Source: an uncultured Oscillospiraceae bacterium
GTDB taxonomy: Bacteria; Bacillota; Clostridia; Oscillospirales; Oscillospiraceae
Direction: 5' to 3'
Assembly (NCBI GenBank): GCA_900754515.1
Contig: CAAEDD010000103.1
Span: forward strand, 1 to 44,266
DNA length: 44,266 bases
The notes beneath the pieces were generated by a model that was given only the letters and a program-made list of their open reading frames with translations, was not told where the DNA came from and ran no database searches. The translations under genes were made by a program, and so were the position numbers. Below are positions 6,376 to 14,535 of this stretch, piece by piece (position 1 is the first letter of the stretch; each line of letters opens with the position of its first letter).

Positions 6376-8334
6376 ATGGTACAGAATACAAATAACAATT
6401 CTCGCCACAGTGGGGCAGGACAGTGGAGAAAACTGCTGTCTCTTTGCCTTGTGCTGCTCATAGTTATGAGCCTTGCGCCGGTGATGGCTTTTGCCCAAGG
6501 CGATGCAGGCTCTGGCGACGCTCCCAAGGAGACTGAGACTCCCAAGGAGACTGAGACTCCCAAGGAGACTGAGACTCCCAAAGAGACTGAGACTCCAAAG
6601 GAGACCGAGACCCCCAAGGAGACCGAGACCCCCAAGGAAACCGAGACTCCCAAGGAGACCGAGACTCCCAAGGAAACCGAGACTCCCAAGGAAACCGAGA
6701 CCCCCAAGGACAACGGTGGGGATCAGGGAGAAGAGAAGCCCGACGGCAGCGGTAAGCCTGAAGAAGAAAATGAAAAAGCTGAAGCTCTCAAGGCACTGCA
6801 GCAGCGTATAGACGCTCTGCCTGATTCCGCCGCCCTGGCTGCCATGGGCGAGACCGACAGAGCTGTCGTATTTGAAGAGCTCGTGAGCATAACCGATGCC
6901 ATATCCGGCCTGGATGGAGCGGATACCCTGGATACCAGGAAGTTGGACGAGGCGGTTGCCTTCTTCACCAGCGGCATTAACACCTTGCAAACAGACGACG
7001 TGGCCAAAATAGGCGATGTAGGCTATGAAAGCCTGGCAGCTGCGGCAGCCGTTGTCAAGAGTGGGGAGACTATTGTCCTTCTGAAGAATTGCAGCGGCAA
7101 CGGTATAGTGGTTCCCAGCGGCAGCAATTTCACCATAGACTTTGGCGGATATACCTATACCATAGACGGCTCCACCGTGGGCTCATCCGGTACAGAGACA
7201 AATGGCTTCCAGCTCCTTAAGAACTCGACCATCGTCATGAAAAACGGCACTATCACCAGTGATAAAGCCAAAATTCTTATCCAGAATTACAGCAATCTCA
7301 CTCTGGAAAACATGACTCTGGACGGCACAAATCTGGCAGGCAGCGGAAATTATACCCTTTCCAACAACTATGGAGACATATACATAACCGGAAACACCAG
7401 TATCCTGGCGGCTCCCGGAGATTATGCCTTTGACGTTTGCTTCTGGAAGAGCGGCGGTTATGACAGCGTACACGTTACGGTGAACACCACCGGTACCATA
7501 AGCGGAAACATTGAATATACCGCGCCAGGGGCCACAGACGAAGAAGCTGCGGCCAAAAGTTCGCTGGAAATTAAAAACGTTGTTCATGACGGAGCACTGA
7601 ATGTGGTGACAAAGGGCGCCAATATATCCGTCTCCGGCGGCAGTTTCTCTTACCCCGTACCTGCGGAATATTGTGCCGATGGCTTTGCACCTGTGGATCT
7701 GGGCAACGGCAACTATGTCGTGCAGCAGCAGAATTCAGTGACCGTCAGCTATGACGCCAACGGCGGCAGCGGAGCACCGGCCAGTGAAACCAAGACTGTT
7801 GCGACCGGAACCCAGGCGGAGTTCACTATATCCGCCACAAAACCCACCAGGCAGGACTACATCTTCATGGGCTGGAGCACAAGCAAGGACGGCCCCATCC
7901 AGTACCAGCCCGAAGGAAAGCTCAGCACGGCTGTAAGCCTAACCCTTTACGCTGTGTGGAAAGATGCAAGCTATAAGACTTTCACTCTGACTTTTGATCC
8001 TAACGGTGGCGCCGGCGGCCCCGGCAGCCAGAGCGTAGAGACCAATACAGGCAGCGGAATTATCGTCATTAACAGGATTAGACCCTATCGCCTGGGATAT
8101 TACTTTTCCGGCTGGTCTCTGACCAGAGACGGAAAGACTCAGTATAGACCGGGAGACAGCATAACTATCCAGGGAGACCTGACCTTGTATGCAGTGTGGG
8201 CCAGCCCCACCGATTCTCCCAGAACCGGGGATGAGAGCCATATAGGGCTGTGGGCGGCTATTGCCGGGCTGAGCCTAGTGGCTATTGGAGCCGGAGCCTT
8301 CGTTTTGTACAGGAAGAACAGATTGGCTAAGTGA
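6376..8334 (+). CDS. Cell-wall-anchored surface protein with PKETET repeats, InlB B-repeats and SPRTG sorting signal
   Basis: 652 residues, exported and probably linked to the wall. A signal peptide (about 1-40, ending MAFA) is followed by a stalk of ten PKETET units (50-109), then an acidic, Gly/Glu-rich linker. The central region (about 210-440) is rich in short beta strands of the beta-helix type (for example TIDFGGYTYTIDG). Two InlB B-type repeats of the Listeria-Bacteroides kind follow (about 455-530 and 536-607), each with the YDANGG or FDPNGG start, GWS centre and LTLYAVW end. The C-terminus has SPRTGD (614-619), a membrane helix and a basic tail (YRKNRLAK). SPxTG matches the (S/P)PxTG signal used by class B sortase in Clostridioides difficile. 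A role in adhesion is likely, but the ligand is unknown. No sortase gene is in the window. Confidence 0.85.
   Translation: MVQNTNNNSRHSGAGQWRKLLSLCLVLLIVMSLAPVMAFAQGDAGSGDAPKETETPKETETPKETETPKETETPKETETPKETETPKETETPKETETPKETETPKETETPKDNGGDQGEEKPDGSGKPEEENEKAEALKALQQRIDALPDSAALAAMGETDRAVVFEELVSITDAISGLDGADTLDTRKLDEAVAFFTSGINTLQTDDVAKIGDVGYESLAAAAAVVKSGETIVLLKNCSGNGIVVPSGSNFTIDFGGYTYTIDGSTVGSSGTETNGFQLLKNSTIVMKNGTITSDKAKILIQNYSNLTLENMTLDGTNLAGSGNYTLSNNYGDIYITGNTSILAAPGDYAFDVCFWKSGGYDSVHVTVNTTGTISGNIEYTAPGATDEEAAAKSSLEIKNVVHDGALNVVTKGANISVSGGSFSYPVPAEYCADGFAPVDLGNGNYVVQQQNSVTVSYDANGGSGAPASETKTVATGTQAEFTISATKPTRQDYIFMGWSTSKDGPIQYQPEGKLSTAVSLTLYAVWKDASYKTFTLTFDPNGGAGGPGSQSVETNTGSGIIVINRIRPYRLGYYFSGWSLTRDGKTQYRPGDSITIQGDLTLYAVWASPTDSPRTGDESHIGLWAAIAGLSLVAIGAGAFVLYRKNRLAK
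6523..6711 (+). repeat. 18-bp tandem repeat (PKETET), ten units plus a partial
   Basis: Ten in-frame units of 18 bp run from 6523 to 6702, followed by a partial unit (PKD). Units 1-3 are identical (CCCAAGGAGACTGAGACT). Later ones differ only at third codon positions, so every unit encodes PKETET. Confidence 0.97.
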
Positions 8335-8362
8335 ACTTTGAGTTCATAATACCGGCAACTGT

Positions 8363-8402
8363 ATTTCCACCCTCGCCTTTATGCCGGGGGTGGAAATTTT
8401 AT
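8363..8402 (+). terminator. Terminator of the repeat-stalk protein gene
   Basis: Arms ATTTCCACCC (8363-8372) and GGGTGGAAAT (8388-8397) form a 10-bp stem followed by a U-rich tail, 28 nt after the stop codon. Confidence 0.75.
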
Positions 8403-8408
8403 TGCCCG

Positions 8409-8437
8409 TTGACCGGGGCGGGAAAAAATGGTAGGAT
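8409..8437 (+). promoter_or_regulatory. Sigma-A promoter of the SCP2-like gene
   Basis: -35 TTGACC (8409-8414), 17-nt spacer, -10 TAGGAT (8432-8437), directly after the preceding terminator. Confidence 0.62.
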
Positions 8438-8483
8438 GGAACCGGCGGCGTAAGCCGATCTAATCCCTTAAACGGAGGTTGCT

Positions 8484-8810
8484 ATGACTTATACTGAAAT
8501 GTTTTCAAAAGTCAAAGAGATGATTGCCGGGGTTAATGTCAGTGGAATAAAGGAGCATCTGGCATACCAGTTCAATGTAACTGGGGAGGCTGCCGGCATA
8601 TTCTATGTGGAAGTGAAGGACGGGCAGCTCCACGTGGAACCCTATGAGTACCATGACAGAGACGCAATATTTACCTGTTCAGCCGATACCCTCTTCAAGA
8701 TTGCTTCCGGTAAGAGCGACCCTGTGGTTGCGGTAATGCTGGGCAGGCTCAGGGTAGACGGGAATATTGAAAAGGCCCTCAGACTAAAGGATATACTTTC
8801 ATCTAAATAA
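8484..8810 (+). CDS. SCP2 sterol-binding-domain-like protein
   Basis: 108 residues, one complete SCP2-like fold by pattern: an N-terminal helix, strands around AYQFNVTGEAAGIFYVEVKDG, then VEPYEYHDRDAIFTCSADTLFKIASGKSDPV and the closing GRLRVDGNIEKALRLKDIL, typical of bacterial stand-alone SCP2 proteins. The fold makes a hydrophobic tunnel that binds lipids or acyl compounds. There is no signal peptide, so it is cytoplasmic. ACGGAGG lies 5 nt upstream of the ATG. It has its own promoter and is not obviously tied to either neighbour. The ligand in an anaerobe that does not make sterols is unknown. Confidence 0.82.
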   Translation: MTYTEMFSKVKEMIAGVNVSGIKEHLAYQFNVTGEAAGIFYVEVKDGQLHVEPYEYHDRDAIFTCSADTLFKIASGKSDPVVAVMLGRLRVDGNIEKALRLKDILSSK

Positions 8811-8985
8811 GTCGGAGGCCGGATTTGGTTAAAATGTGATGCACAGGGGGATGCGCCGGCTTACAGAGGTGCCCCCCTCTGCCTTCGCCACGGACAAAAC
8901 AGAGCCGGACGTCGGAAAAGAAAATACTTCCAAAAACTACGGCTTCATGTTATTATAAAATATAAAAATATGGGAGGAATCGCTC

Positions 8986-10107
8986 ATGGCAAAATCGGAT
9001 GTTTTCTTTACAACATTTAAAGCGACCAACAATGAAAATCTCCTCAAGAAGCTCCACCGGCTCATGAAAACCGCCGGTTTTGAGGGTATAGATTTTACCG
9101 ACAAGTATGCGGCGATAAAGCTGCATTTTGGAGAATATGGCAACCTGGCCTTCCTCCGTCCCAACTATGCCAAAGTAGTAGCGGACTATGTAAAGGAACT
9201 GGGAGGCAAGCCCTTCCTCACCGACTGCAACACCCTGTACGTAGGCAGCCGCAAGAACGCTCTTGACCACATGGACACCGCTTACCTCAACGGCTTTTCT
9301 CCTCTGCAGACCGGCTGCCATGTTATCATTGCCGACGGTCTCAAGGGCAGCGACGAGCAGCTGGTGCCAATCAATCTGGAGTATGTTAAGGAAGCTAAGA
9401 TCGGACAGGCAATAATGGATGCTGACGTGGTTATTTCGCTGACCCATTTCAAAGGCCATGAGGAGGCGGGCTTTGGCGGCGCCATCAAGAATCTGGGTAT
9501 GGGCAGCGGCTCCAGAGCAGGAAAGATGGAGCAGCACTGCGACGGCAAGCCCTATGTCACGGAAGAACTCTGCATTGGCTGCGGTTCCTGCTTCAGAATC
9601 TGTGCTCACGGCGCCCCGATAATTGAAAACGGCAAAGCCCATATTGACGAGAATAAGTGCGTAGGCTGCGGCAGATGTCTTGCTGTGTGTCCCAAGAACG
9701 CTGTGAAGCCAATGTACCAGGATTCCTTCAAGCTCCTCAATTACAAGATGGCCGAGTATGCCTACGCCGTATGCAAGGACCGCCCCTGCTTCCATGTGTC
9801 CCTCATCTGCGACGTTTCCCCCAACTGCGACTGCCACGCGGAGAATGACATCCCCATCATACCTGATGTGGGTATGCTGGCTTCCTTTGACCCTGTGGCT
9901 CTGGATCAAGCCTGCGCTGACCTGTGCAACAAGATGCCAGTCATTGAAGGAAGCAACCTGGATGATAACATGAAAAAGTTTGGTCATGACGACCATAACC
10001 ATGAGCTTTTCCATATGAACCACCCGGACACCGAGTGGGAGTCCTGCCTGGACCACGCCCAGAAGATAGGCCTGGGTTCCCGGGAGTATGAGCTGCATAA
10101 GATTTGA
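8986..10107 (+). CDS. DUF362-domain protein with two [4Fe-4S] clusters
   Basis: 373 residues. The N-terminal two thirds (about 5-185) fit the DUF362 fold (AIKLHFGEYGN, FLTDCNTLY, VVISLTHFKGHEEAGFGGAIKNLGMG). A ferredoxin insert follows with two complete motifs: C196-x2-C199-x2-C202-x3-C206, and C225-x2-C228-x2-C231-x3-CP235. The C-terminal part continues DUF362 (DVGMLASFDPVALDQACADL). Proteins of this kind are common in anaerobes and are presumed redox or Fe-S carrier proteins; none of their reactions is certain. GGGAGGA precedes the ATG. The 175-nt gap upstream (8811-8985) shows no strong promoter or terminator. Confidence 0.88.
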   Translation: MAKSDVFFTTFKATNNENLLKKLHRLMKTAGFEGIDFTDKYAAIKLHFGEYGNLAFLRPNYAKVVADYVKELGGKPFLTDCNTLYVGSRKNALDHMDTAYLNGFSPLQTGCHVIIADGLKGSDEQLVPINLEYVKEAKIGQAIMDADVVISLTHFKGHEEAGFGGAIKNLGMGSGSRAGKMEQHCDGKPYVTEELCIGCGSCFRICAHGAPIIENGKAHIDENKCVGCGRCLAVCPKNAVKPMYQDSFKLLNYKMAEYAYAVCKDRPCFHVSLICDVSPNCDCHAENDIPIIPDVGMLASFDPVALDQACADLCNKMPVIEGSNLDDNMKKFGHDDHNHELFHMNHPDTEWESCLDHAQKIGLGSREYELHKI

Positions 10108-10183
10108 ACTGTCCGCGGTGTACTGATCCAATATAAAGGGACAGACCCTGGCAAACCAACCAGATTCAAATTATGTTAATATG

Positions 10184-10226
10184 ATTATGTAAACTCCGGC
10201 GGCAGGCCCGCCGGAGTTTACATAAT
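10184..10226. terminator. 19-bp perfect hairpin between the DUF362 and EamA genes
   Basis: Arms 10184-10202 and 10208-10226 pair perfectly around a 5-nt loop, with a GC core and AT ends. There is no long U-run on the plus strand. It is probably the terminator of the DUF362 gene, though it could also lie in the leader of the next gene, which starts 68 nt later. Confidence 0.6.
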
Positions 10227-10293
10227 GCATAGACTTTTTGCCCCGGCGGGAGAGCGGGGAAGGGTACTTTTAAGAGAGAGTAGAGAGAAGAAA

Positions 10294-11247
10294 ATGCAGG
10301 AAGAGAACAAGACATTAAAATTTCAGCGCCCTGCGGTAGTGACTGGGCTGGCGCTGTTGTGCTGCGCGGTGTGGGGCAGCGCTTTTCCATTTATAAAGAT
10401 AGGCTATCAGATGATGGGGATTGAGGACTCAGGCAGCCAGATTCTGTATGGAGGAGCCCGATTTTTCCTGGCTGGTCTTATGACGTTTGCCTTTGCGGCG
10501 GTGAGCCGCCGGGGCCATATACGCATTTCGGCAGCCTCCCTGCCTGCTATTTGCGGCCAGGGGCTATTGCAGACTACGGCCCAGTATGTTTTCTATTATA
10601 TTGGCCTTGCCCACTGCGCCAGCTCCAAGAGCGCAGTAATAAACACCAGCTATACATTTTTCGCTATAATAATTGCTCATTTTGTGATAAAAGGAGAGAG
10701 GATGGACTGGCGTAAGACTCTGGGCTGTATCCTTGGCTTTGCCGGAATAGCGGTTATGAACATGAAGGGCGGGGGACTCGGCGGTGATGTCACTCTGCTT
10801 GGTGAGGGATTTATCCTTATCGGATCTGTTGCCTATGGGGCAAGCTGTGTAACCATAAAGATACTCAGCCGCCGGGAGGATACTACTGTCCTCACTGCAG
10901 GACAGCTGATTTTCGGCAGTCTTGTGATGCTGCTGATAGGTTGGCTAATGGGGGGCAGGCTCAGCGGCTTTAATTTGGCCACCACTTTGCTGCTGCTTTA
11001 TCTGGCCGCTGCCTCTTCCGTGGCCTTCACCATATGGAGCCTGCTGCTGAAATACAACAGCATGAGCCGGGTAACCATCTTCGGCTTCAGTATCCCGATC
11101 TTTGGCGTAGGCTATTCTGCGCTGCTACTGGATGAGCAGGTCTTTACCGTGAGAAATCTTGCTGCGCTGCTGCTGGTTTGCGCCGGTATAATTGCGGTGA
11201 ACGCAGCCGTTCCAAGCGGTTTAAAGAGCTGGGCAAAGAGTGAATAA
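10294..11247 (+). CDS. EamA/DMT-family transporter
   Basis: 317 residues with ten hydrophobic segments and the two tandem EamA repeats of the drug/metabolite transporter superfamily. The first begins ALLCCAVWGSAFPFIKIGYQM, with the typical WGSxF motif, and the second begins near GFILIGSVAYGASCVTIK. It is an integral membrane permease, usually exporting amino acids or small metabolites; the substrate cannot be inferred. The ATG at 10294 was chosen because it directly precedes the conserved start; an upstream in-frame ATG (10225) would add a charged non-conserved leader overlapping the hairpin. The ribosome site is weak (AGAGAGAAG). It appears monocistronic. Confidence 0.85.
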   Translation: MQEENKTLKFQRPAVVTGLALLCCAVWGSAFPFIKIGYQMMGIEDSGSQILYGGARFFLAGLMTFAFAAVSRRGHIRISAASLPAICGQGLLQTTAQYVFYYIGLAHCASSKSAVINTSYTFFAIIIAHFVIKGERMDWRKTLGCILGFAGIAVMNMKGGGLGGDVTLLGEGFILIGSVAYGASCVTIKILSRREDTTVLTAGQLIFGSLVMLLIGWLMGGRLSGFNLATTLLLLYLAAASSVAFTIWSLLLKYNSMSRVTIFGFSIPIFGVGYSALLLDEQVFTVRNLAALLLVCAGIIAVNAAVPSGLKSWAKSE

Positions 11248-11253
11248 TGGTAC

Positions 11254-11282
11254 TTGTTTTAATGGGCTTTAGGTATTATAAT
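11254..11282 (+). promoter_or_regulatory. Sigma-A promoter of the DUF2007-like / phosphohexomutase operon
   Basis: -35 TTGTTT (11254-11259), 17-nt spacer, perfect -10 TATAAT (11277-11282), 35 nt upstream of the first start codon. Confidence 0.72.
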
Positions 11283-11316
11283 ATGATAAATTCTTATGGA
11301 GTTTTGGAGGATTAAA

Positions 11317-11631
11317 ATGGATAAAGAGACGGACTGGGGCAGGACCCATCTCTCCCGGCTCTATGAACATTGGCCCAAAAACGACAGGGGAGAGCCGGAA
11401 GCTCCGGCCCTGCTGTGCAACTGTAAAAGTCTGGATTTCAGCGACGAACTTAGGATAAACATGCTGGAAGCATATGGCATACCATGCTTGAGAATATATC
11501 CGGGAGACGGAAGTTTCGGCAAGCTGATACTTGGAATGAGCGGCCAGGGAGTGGACATCTATGTGCCGGCTTCCCTTCTTGAAGAAGCTCAGGCCCTGTG
11601 TGACGCCGAGATTGAAAGCGTCTCAGACTAA
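11317..11631 (+). CDS. DUF2007-like small protein
   Basis: 104 residues. The C-terminal half (VDIYVPASLLEEAQALCDAEI, after INMLEAYGIPCLRIYPGDGSFGKLILGMSGQG) resembles the DUF2007 putative signal-transducing fold, which looks like an ACT-type alpha/beta domain: a short segment on which arm is swapped (L-x-A-Y-G-I-P), then a glycine-rich turn and a closing helix. The N-terminus adds about 35 residues ahead of that domain. The start at 11317 was chosen because GGAGG lies 6 nt upstream; the earlier in-frame ATG (11296) has no ribosome site. It is the first gene of an operon with the phosphohexomutase 20 nt downstream. Its function is unknown. Confidence 0.68.
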   Translation: MDKETDWGRTHLSRLYEHWPKNDRGEPEAPALLCNCKSLDFSDELRINMLEAYGIPCLRIYPGDGSFGKLILGMSGQGVDIYVPASLLEEAQALCDAEIESVSD

Positions 11632-11651
11632 AAATAAGGGAGGAAAATACC

Positions 11652-13382
11652 ATGGCAAGAAATTATAAGGAAGAGTATCAGCACTGGCTGGACAGCCCTG
11701 CACTCAGCGAGGAGGAGTGGAAGGAACTCAACGCCATCTCCGGAGATGAGAAGGAGATTGAGAACCGCTTTTTTGCTCCCCTGGAGTTTGGTACCGCAGG
11801 ACTACGCGGCACCATGAAGCTGGGACTGCACCACATGAACGCACACATCATCCGCCATGCGACCCAGGCCTTTGCCAACGTCATCTCTGCCGAGGGCGAA
11901 GAGGCCAAGCGCCGGGGTATTGTCATTGCCCATGACTGCCGCCTTAACGGCGAAACCTTTGCAAAGGAAGCCGCCTGCGTCATGGCCGCAAACGGAGTAC
12001 GCGTGCGCATCTTTGATGCCCTGCGCCCCACACCTGAGCTTAGCTTTTCAGTTTTGTATTATGGTGCTGCCGCGGGCCTCAACGTTACTGCCAGCCACAA
12101 CCCCAAAGAGTATAACGGCTATAAGGTCTATTGGTCAGACGGAGCCCAGCTTCCCCCTCAGAAGGCCGATGCCATTGCAAAGCAGATGGAGGCCATAGAT
12201 ATATTCACCGGTTTCAAGACCTGTGATTTTGATGAGGCTGTCAAGGCAGGAAAAATAGAAATCCTGGGCAAGGAGACTGACGACGCCTTTATGGAGCAGG
12301 TCATGGCCCAGGCAATAGACAGGGAAGTGGTCCGGGAAGTGGCAGACGACTTCAAGGTGGTATATACGCCCTTCCACGGCTGCGGCTACAAGATGGTGCC
12401 GGAGGCTCTGGCAAGACTGGGATTGAAGCATGTTTACCCGGTGCCCGAGCAGATGGTCATCGACGGGAACTTCCCCACGGTGGTAAGTCCCAACCCGGAA
12501 AATCCGGAGGGATTCTATCTGGCTGTTGATCTGGCCAAGAAGGTGGGCAGCGACCTTATAATAGGTACCGACCCTGACTCCGACCGCATAGGTACCATGG
12601 TGAGAGTGGGAGATGAATACAAGGTCATCACCGGCAACCAGATGGGCGTGCTGTTGCTGGATTATATCATCCGGGCAAAGAAAGCCACCGGCACCATGCC
12701 GGAAAATCCCGGTGCCCTGTCCAGCATCGTGTCCACCGGAATGGCCAGAGCTGTCTGCGAGGCCAACGGAGTCCACTTCGAGGACACCTTTACCGGATTC
12801 AAGTTTATGGCTGAGCGTATTGCCGAGTGGGAGGCCGCCAAGAGCTACAAGTACATATTCGCCTTCGAGGAGAGTTATGGCTACATGGTAGGCGACTATG
12901 TGCGTGATAAGGATGCTGTTACCGCTTCTCTGCTGGTGGCGGAGATGGCTGCTTCCTACCACAAAAAGGGTATGACCCTTATGGATGCAGTCAACGCCCT
13001 GTATGAAAAGTATGGTTACTTTGCGGAAAAGACTCTGAACCTGGTCATGCCCGGCCTGGATGGTCTGCAGAAGATGCAGCAGCTGATGAAGAGCCTGCGG
13101 GAGAATCCGCCCACAGAGATAGGCGGTCAGGAGGTTATACGCATCAGAGACTATTCTGACGGCAGCATATATGTTCTTGGACTTGGCAAGATAGGCAAGA
13201 CCCCATTCTTCGGCTCCAACGTCCTGTACTTCGAGCTTGCCGACGGCAGCAGCTTCATTGTCCGCCCCTCCGGCACCGAGCCTAAAATCAAGGTTTATCT
13301 GTTGGTGCGGGGCGAGAATGCCCAGCAGTGCGCAAAGAAGCTGGCTGCCTATGATGAGTTTGCCCAGACCCTTGGAAAATGA
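11652..13382 (+). CDS. Phosphoglucomutase / phosphomannomutase (alpha-D-phosphohexomutase)
   Basis: 576 residues, the length of the long PgcA-type branch. It interconverts hexose 1- and 6-phosphates through a phosphoserine, feeding UDP-sugar and cell-wall polymer synthesis. The landmarks are all present: the N-terminal FGTAGLRG, the active-site serine loop TASHNPKEYNGYKVYW (Ser148), the Mg-binding loop GTDPDSDRIG (about 305-314), the sugar-binding FAFEESYGYMVGDYVRDKDAV, and the C-terminal phosphate-binding RPSGTEPKIKVY. GGGAGG precedes the ATG. Its stop codon overlaps the start of the first chromate-transporter gene (ATGA), so the two are translationally coupled. The precise sugar preference is not decided by sequence alone. 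Confidence 0.94.
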   Translation: MARNYKEEYQHWLDSPALSEEEWKELNAISGDEKEIENRFFAPLEFGTAGLRGTMKLGLHHMNAHIIRHATQAFANVISAEGEEAKRRGIVIAHDCRLNGETFAKEAACVMAANGVRVRIFDALRPTPELSFSVLYYGAAAGLNVTASHNPKEYNGYKVYWSDGAQLPPQKADAIAKQMEAIDIFTGFKTCDFDEAVKAGKIEILGKETDDAFMEQVMAQAIDREVVREVADDFKVVYTPFHGCGYKMVPEALARLGLKHVYPVPEQMVIDGNFPTVVSPNPENPEGFYLAVDLAKKVGSDLIIGTDPDSDRIGTMVRVGDEYKVITGNQMGVLLLDYIIRAKKATGTMPENPGALSSIVSTGMARAVCEANGVHFEDTFTGFKFMAERIAEWEAAKSYKYIFAFEESYGYMVGDYVRDKDAVTASLLVAEMAASYHKKGMTLMDAVNALYEKYGYFAEKTLNLVMPGLDGLQKMQQLMKSLRENPPTEIGGQEVIRIRDYSDGSIYVLGLGKIGKTPFFGSNVLYFELADGSSFIVRPSGTEPKIKVYLLVRGENAQQCAKKLAAYDEFAQTLGK

Positions 13383-13921
13383 AAGAACTGATTCAGCTGT
13401 TTGTCTCATTTGCCAAGGTTGGGGTGATGACTTTCGGCGGCGGCTATGCCATGATACCCATCCTTGAACGGGAGATAGTGGACAAGAAGGGCTGGGCCAG
13501 CAGCGAGGAGCTGATGGACTACTATGCCGTGGGCCAGTGTACCCCCGGGGTTATTGCTGTTAATACCGCCACATTCATTGGGCAGAAGCGCGGCGGTATC
13601 ATAGGGGGCATAATAGCCACTTTGGGTGTGGTGTTCCCCTCGCTGGTCATCATCACTCTCATTGCCGGAATACTCACCAACTTTGCGGATATCCCCGCGG
13701 TGAAGCATGCCTTTGCCGGTATCCGTGTCTGCGTCTGCGTGCTCATATTCAATGCGGTTACCAAGTTGTGGAAAAAGTCTGTGACGGATAAGGTAAGCCT
13801 TGTGCTGTGCCTGCTGGTCTTTATTTTGTCGGTATTCCTGGATATTTCCCCGGCAATATTCGTTATCCTCTGTGCTGCTGCTGGCATTCTGTTTACGAAA
13901 GTGGGACTGAGAGGTAAATGA
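13379..13921 (+). CDS. Chromate transporter (CHR family), first half-size subunit
   Basis: 180 residues, a half-length CHR protein. The family signatures are an early FGGGYAMIP and the GQCTPGVIAVNTATFIGQKRGGIIGG loop, followed by hydrophobic segments. Full-length ChrA has two such halves; here they are two genes in tandem with an ATGA overlap, the common two-gene arrangement in Firmicutes. The partners presumably assemble into an antiparallel complex. CHR proteins export chromate in some bacteria; in many anaerobes the true substrate is unknown. It is also coupled to the phosphohexomutase stop codon. Confidence 0.9.
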   Translation: MKELIQLFVSFAKVGVMTFGGGYAMIPILEREIVDKKGWASSEELMDYYAVGQCTPGVIAVNTATFIGQKRGGIIGGIIATLGVVFPSLVIITLIAGILTNFADIPAVKHAFAGIRVCVCVLIFNAVTKLWKKSVTDKVSLVLCLLVFILSVFLDISPAIFVILCAAAGILFTKVGLRGK

Positions 13922-14496
13922 TGATATATTTGCGGCTTTTCTACGAGTTCTTTAAGGCAGGCTTGTTTGCGGTTGGTGGTGGTATGGCCACTCTGCCTTT
14001 CCTCTATGATATCTCCGACTCCACCGGCTGGTTTACCCACAGCCAGCTGGCGGATATGATAGCCGTGTCCGAGTCTACACCAGGCCCAATAGGTGTGAAT
14101 ATGGCCACTTATGTAGGCTATACCACCGGCGGTATTCCCGGAGCAGTGATAGCTACCCTCGGACTCATAACTCCGTCCATAATTATAATTCTGATTATTG
14201 CCAAGGCACTGCAAGCCTTCCGCCAGAGCAAGTATGTGGATGCCGCTTTTTATGGTCTGCGTCCCTGCTCCGTGGGACTTATCGCAGCGGCCGGGGTTCT
14301 GGTGCTGAAGCTGGCGCTGTTCAATGCGGATTTGTACAAGGCTACCGGAGTGCTGGCGGATCTCTTTAACTTCAAGGCTATTGTCCTCGCCGCTGTGCTC
14401 TTGATACTTACACGTTATGTAAACAAAATCAAGGATCTGCACCCCATATTCTTTATTGCCGCTTCTGCCGTTGTGGGCGTAGTCTTTTCTTTCTGA
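13918..14496 (+). CDS. Chromate transporter (CHR family), second half-size subunit
   Basis: 192 residues, the partner of the preceding gene. It repeats the same signature: VGGGMATLPFLYD near the start, then the SESTPGPIGVNMATYVGYTTGGIPG loop and hydrophobic segments to the end. The start codon overlaps the upstream stop by ATGA. It is the last gene of the four-gene operon and converges with ylbJ, 39 nt away. I see no convincing terminator between them, only weak GC-rich pairings. Confidence 0.9.
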   Translation: MMIYLRLFYEFFKAGLFAVGGGMATLPFLYDISDSTGWFTHSQLADMIAVSESTPGPIGVNMATYVGYTTGGIPGAVIATLGLITPSIIIILIIAKALQAFRQSKYVDAAFYGLRPCSVGLIAAAGVLVLKLALFNADLYKATGVLADLFNFKAIVLAAVLLILTRYVNKIKDLHPIFFIAASAVVGVVFSF

Positions 14497-14535
14497 GAAG
14501 GAGGGAGAGTCCGCTTTCGCCCTCATCACTTCGGG

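Noticed and set aside
6336..6713. Minus-strand open frame rich in SLGVSV repeats, and a longer one at 6340-6990
   Set aside because: It is the reverse reading of the PKETET repeat stalk of the plus-strand surface protein. It has no ribosome site or family match, and the plus frame has signal peptide, repeats and sorting signal.
8811..8985. Possible promoter or terminator upstream of the DUF362 gene
   Set aside because: A -35 with half-consensus (TTCCAA) and TATTAT at 17 nt is too weak to call, and AGAGG/CCTCT pairs lack a U-tail.
8953..10131. 392-codon minus-strand frame across the DUF362 gene
   Set aside because: It is opposite a gene with two complete ferredoxin motifs and has no recognised domain or ribosome site.
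12135..13409. 424-codon minus-strand frame across the phosphohexomutase
   Set aside because: It lies opposite a gene with complete catalytic motifs. The composition (Gly/His/Leu) is typical of a reverse shadow.
13522..14529. 335-codon minus-strand frame across the two chromate-transporter genes
   Set aside because: Both plus-strand genes carry CHR signatures and are coupled by ATGA overlaps. The reverse frame spans both and has no homology I recognise.
14497..14535. Possible terminator between the convergent chromate-transporter and ylbJ genes
   Set aside because: Only weak GAGGG/CCCTC pairing was found, with no U-run in a convincing place.
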